Part shown: positions 17,670 through 18,666 of the stretch, piece by piece | Numbering within the stretch: position 1 is the stretch's first letter | Layout: each line of letters opens with the position of its first letter | From: Candidatus Omnitrophota bacterium | GTDB lineage: Bacteria; Omnitrophota; Koll11; Duberdicusellales; 4484-171 | Reading direction: 5' to 3' | DNA length: 18,666 bases | NCBI GenBank assembly: GCA_030692055.1 | Contig: JAUYCY010000094.1 | Coordinates: forward strand, 1 to 18,666 | Program-made: the position numbers and the translations under genes | Notes under the pieces: generated by a model | What the model was told of the DNA's origin: nothing | The model's database searches: none | Seen by the model: only the letters and a program-made list of their open reading frames with translations

Positions 17670-17724
17670 CATAACCTTGAGGTCACAGGTTCAAATCCTG
17701 TCCCCGCAACCATGATATAAAGCG

Positions 17725-17760
17725 TAGCCTACTCTTTTTAGAGTAGGCTATACTATTTTT
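17725..17760 (+). terminator. Rho-independent terminator of tRNA-fMet (unit 1)
   Basis: TAGCCTACTC (17725-17734) pairs perfectly with GAGTAGGCTA (17741-17750) around a six-base loop, followed by TACTATTTTT. Confidence 0.85.
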
Positions 17761-17824
17761 CGGAAACGATTTTGGAACCAATAAATATCGTACGGACAAC
17801 TTCGACTGTCGTCGAAGATTGGTT

Positions 17825-17846
17825 TCAAATCCTGTCCCCGCAACCA
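17825..17846 (+). repeat. tRNA-fMet 3' end copy 2 (candidate attachment core)
   Basis: 22 nt identical to 17691-17712 (from TCAAATCC to CCA). It is preceded by a CTTCGAC/GTCGAAG hairpin at 17800-17817 rather than by a T-arm 5' half. Confidence 0.9.
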
Positions 17847-17859
17847 CGATATAAAACGG

Positions 17860-17894
17860 AGCCTACTCTTTGCGGAGTAGGCTTTCTGTTTTTT
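17860..17894 (+). terminator. Rho-independent terminator, unit 2
   Basis: AGCCTACTC (17860-17868) pairs with GAGTAGGCT (17875-17883), followed by TTCTGTTTTTT. The stem is the same as in unit 1 although the loop differs, which shows that units 1 and 2 share ancestry beyond the tRNA core. Confidence 0.85.
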
Positions 17895-17948
17895 GTAAGC
17901 TATTTTGGATGCGCGAAAAAACATAAACTGCCTTCGGCAGCGCGCATA

Positions 17949-17969
17949 CAAATCCTGTCCCCGCAACCA
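17949..17969 (+). repeat. tRNA-fMet 3' end copy 3 (candidate attachment core)
   Basis: 21 nt identical to the tRNA end, from CAAATCC to CCA. It is preceded by a two-step hairpin at 17910-17946: TGCGCG/CGCGCA closing CTGCC/GGCAG. Confidence 0.9.
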
Positions 17970-17982
17970 TATTTATACTTCG

Positions 17983-18013
17983 AAGCCTACGTGGTGTAAA
18001 CGTAGGCTTTTTT
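17983..18013 (+). terminator. Rho-independent terminator, unit 3
   Basis: AAGCCTACG (17983-17991) pairs with CGTAGGCTT (18001-18009) and runs into a T-tract ending at 18013. The stem start AGCCTAC is shared with units 1 and 2. Confidence 0.85.
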
Positions 18014-18131
18014 GTTGTGCCATTGCATTTTTGGATGCACTAAATTTTTATAGTGGTTCTCCCGATTTCGTTTCACTCATCGGGATTAATTCAACTACAG
18101 CCCCGATTTATCGGGGCTAAGTTTCATTGAA

Positions 18132-18151
18132 AAATCCTGTCCCCGCAACCA
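18132..18151 (+). repeat. tRNA-fMet 3' end copy 4 (candidate attachment core)
   Basis: 20 nt identical to the tRNA end. The 160-nt spacer before it holds two further perfect hairpins: CCCGAT/ATCGGG at 18061-18084 and AGCCCCGAT/ATCGGGGCT at 18099-18118. Confidence 0.9.
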
Positions 18152-18160
18152 GTTTTACTT

Positions 18161-18200
18161 AAGCCCAGATTAAATAAATTTAGTCTGGGCTTTTTGTTTT
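18161..18200 (+). terminator. Rho-independent terminator, unit 4
   Basis: AAGCCCAGA (18161-18169) pairs with TCTGGGCTT (18184-18192), with an inner TAAAT/ATTTA extension, followed by TTTGTTTT. Its stem differs from units 1-3. Confidence 0.85.
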
Positions 18201-18251
18201 GGGACAAGGTTAGGTTCTCGAAGGCTGTACGAAGGCTGAGATGCGCGCTAA

Positions 18252-18467
18252 AGTCATCAGGAGTCTTGGCTTGACACCAGGGACGATGGGCTAGGGCAGT
18301 TGTTTCTGGTAATTTTCTCCTGGGTGGCGTATCAGGAAAGGAAGCGTATTATCGAGCGTACCAAGGCTGGATTAGAGCGTGCCAGGAAGTCTGGGGGAAG
18401 AGGCTTGGCTGGTCACAAGGCGTTAAAGACCGCAAACAAAGGCGGGGAAAATCGGGGTATTTGTTGA
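18252..18467 (+). pseudogene. Decayed serine recombinase (resolvase/invertase) fragment
   Basis: The frame open after TAA 18249-18251 reads SHQESWLDTRDDGLGQLF, LVIFSWVAYQERKRIIERTK, and then AGLERARKSGGRG to TGA at 18465-18467. This is the segment of serine recombinases that joins the end of the catalytic domain to the long E helix (ERxxIxERTKAGLxxAR) and the start of the DNA-binding tail. The N-terminal catalytic part with the nucleophilic serine is absent in this frame. A neighbouring frame upstream (around 18224-18250) may hold frameshifted remains. The helix-turn-helix end is also shortened. It lies directly after the tRNA 3'-end array, so it may have belonged to one of the integrated elements. 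No start codon or ribosome-binding site is present; it is not functional. Confidence 0.8.
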
Positions 18468-18653
18468 GGTATAATAATAAGGGTATTTAGGCCGAAAATA
18501 AGGCTAAAGAGGTGTTTATTAAAAGGGGTAACGTATAATAAAGTGTGTAAGTTCTCTGGCAAGTAAATAAAAAAGGGTGTATCCTTTTTGTGGATAATCC
18601 AATATTAACCACATAGCCGTTACAAGCGGCTAATTAAAAGGAGGTACACCCTT
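18468..18653 (+). mobile_element. Non-coding left end of a probable insertion sequence
   Basis: About 186 nt of AT-rich non-coding DNA precede a strong Shine-Dalgarno and start codon at the window edge. It contains TATAAT at 18470-18475 and 18534-18539, and a hairpin AGCCG/CGGCT at 18615-18631. An inverted-repeat pair lies at 18575-18588 / 18636-18651. The start MEVL, the neighbouring recombinase debris and the leader suggest a transposase gene. IS110-family transposases often start MEVL and carry a structured non-coding left end that makes a guide (bridge) RNA. With only four codons visible this remains a guess, and the left boundary of the element is not located. Confidence 0.35.
18575..18651 (+). 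promoter_or_regulatory. Inverted repeat able to hide the ribosome-binding site of the last ORF
   Basis: GGGTGTATCCTTTT (18575-18588) pairs with AAAAGGAGGTACACCC (18636-18651): 14 bp with a two-base bulge. The right arm includes the full Shine-Dalgarno AAAAGGAGGT (18636-18645). The loop carries a small AGCCG/CGGCT hairpin. Transcripts starting upstream of 18575 would fold the ribosome-binding site away, a known way for insertion sequences to limit transposase made from outside transcription. Confidence 0.6.
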
Positions 18654-18666
18654 ATGGAAGTGCTGG
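18654..18666 (+). CDS. Start of an ORF running off the window (possible transposase)
   Basis: ATG at 18654 is 8 nt after an unusually strong AAAAGGAGGT. Only MEVL and one further base are seen, so no family can be assigned from the protein. The context (recombinase remnant, sequestered ribosome-binding site, non-coding leader) fits an insertion-sequence transposase, possibly IS110 family. Confidence 0.5.

Larger units (their letters stand above)
16962..17712 (+). tRNA. Initiator tRNA-fMet(CAU), interrupted by a group I intron
   Basis: The two exons, 16962-16995 (34 nt) and 17670-17712 (43 nt), join to a 77-nt initiator tRNA with encoded CCA. It aligns base for base with E. coli tRNA-fMet in length and arm layout. 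The acceptor stem is CGCGGGG / CCCCGCA, leaving the initiator-specific C1xA72 mismatch. The D stem is GAGC/GCTC, the T arm is ACAGG-TTCAAAT-CCTGT, and the anticodon loop is CT^CATAA with the intron between U33 and C34. The anticodon stem is CAAGG/CCTTG. Only two of the three usual initiator G:C pairs (30:40, 31:39) are present; pair 29:41 is A:U. The exact junction can slide by one base because a C lies at both ends; a terminal intron G favours the split given. Confidence 0.95.
17691..18204 (+). repeat. Array of four tRNA-fMet 3' ends, each with its own terminator
   Basis: The 20-nt end AAATCCTGTCCCCGCAACCA occurs in the real tRNA (ending 17712) and again at 17827-17846, 17950-17969 and 18132-18151. 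The match is 22 nt for copy 2 and 21 nt for copy 3. Each copy is followed by 13-15 nt and a rho-independent terminator, except that only 9 nt precede the fourth. A TTTTGGA-like motif follows at 17770, 17903, 18029 and 18197, about 57-60 nt after CCA (46 nt for the last). Variable spacers with hairpins precede copies 2-4: 17800-17817, 17910-17946, 18061-18084 and 18099-18118. Copies 2-4 lack the 5' T-arm half, so they cannot be tRNAs. Remnants of repeated site-specific integration at the tRNA 3' end are the simplest reading. Confidence 0.85.

Noticed and set aside
17479..17715. 78-codon open frame spanning intron core and tRNA 3' exon
   Set aside because: It runs through conserved group I intron core stems and the tRNA; there is no protein-like signal.
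17772..18120. Open frames of 71-75 codons in the tRNA 3'-end array, on both strands
   Set aside because: They contain the repeated tRNA end and terminators (for example a repeated ILSPQP translation), so they are repeat artefacts.
17691..18151. CRISPR array reading of the four 20-nt repeats
   Set aside because: The repeat is a tRNA 3' end, spacers are 102-285 nt and unequal, each contains a terminator, and no cas gene is nearby.
17825..18151. Copies 2-4 as additional tRNA genes
   Set aside because: Only the 3' half of the T arm, the acceptor 3' strand and CCA are present; no D arm, anticodon arm or 5' acceptor strand precedes them.

Overview
The window looks like part of a chromosome from an uncultivated, AT-rich bacterium with an outer membrane. 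Every recognisable gene is on the + strand and compactly arranged. Tol/Exb-type motor proteins, a prolipoprotein diacylglyceryl transferase and a secreted TPR protein support a diderm envelope. The gene mix, the many intergenic palindromic repeats and the GxxExxY protein remind me of Candidatus Omnitrophota (former OP3) or a neighbouring candidate phylum. That placement is from memory and not proven here.

Layout: 1-138 is the C-terminal end of a GxxExxY-family protein. 231-3291 is a diaminopimelate/lysine module (dapA, dapB, and a dapL-type aminotransferase), followed 5 nt later by folK. 3867-5520 holds panC overlapping nadX (aspartate dehydrogenase). 5633-8431 is uvrA. 8478-12373 is an envelope energisation module: a large secreted TPR protein, an ExbB/TolQ protein and an ExbD/TolR protein, the last two split by about 295 nt of palindromic non-coding DNA. 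Then come lgt, glutamine-dependent nadE, eno, and ftsB overlapping eno. The housekeeping half thus supplies peptidoglycan precursor (DAP), cofactors (folate, pantothenate, NAD), DNA repair, lipoprotein maturation, glycolysis and division.

Nearly every intergenic gap contains a dispersed palindromic repeat. I distinguish at least six families, several nested inside one another.

The last 1.7 kb is the unusual part. An initiator tRNA-fMet gene (16962-17712) is interrupted between U33 and C34 of the anticodon loop by a 674-nt group I intron whose core (P3-P8, GNRA loops) can be drawn from the sequence. The intron encodes a PD-(D/E)XK homing endonuclease of the I-Ssp6803I type, but a single in-frame TAG sits at codon 49, where the catalytic Gln is expected. 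Downstream of the tRNA, its last 20 nt (AAATCCTGTCCCCGCAACCA) recur three more times within 440 bp. Each copy is followed by its own rho-independent terminator and then, at a nearly fixed distance, a TTTTGGA-like motif. This looks like an array of abandoned attachment sites, or an undescribed small repeat element built on the tRNA 3' end. It is followed by a decayed serine-recombinase gene and what looks like the left end of an insertion sequence whose ORF (starting MEVL) runs off the window, with a ribosome-binding site that can be sequestered by an inverted repeat.
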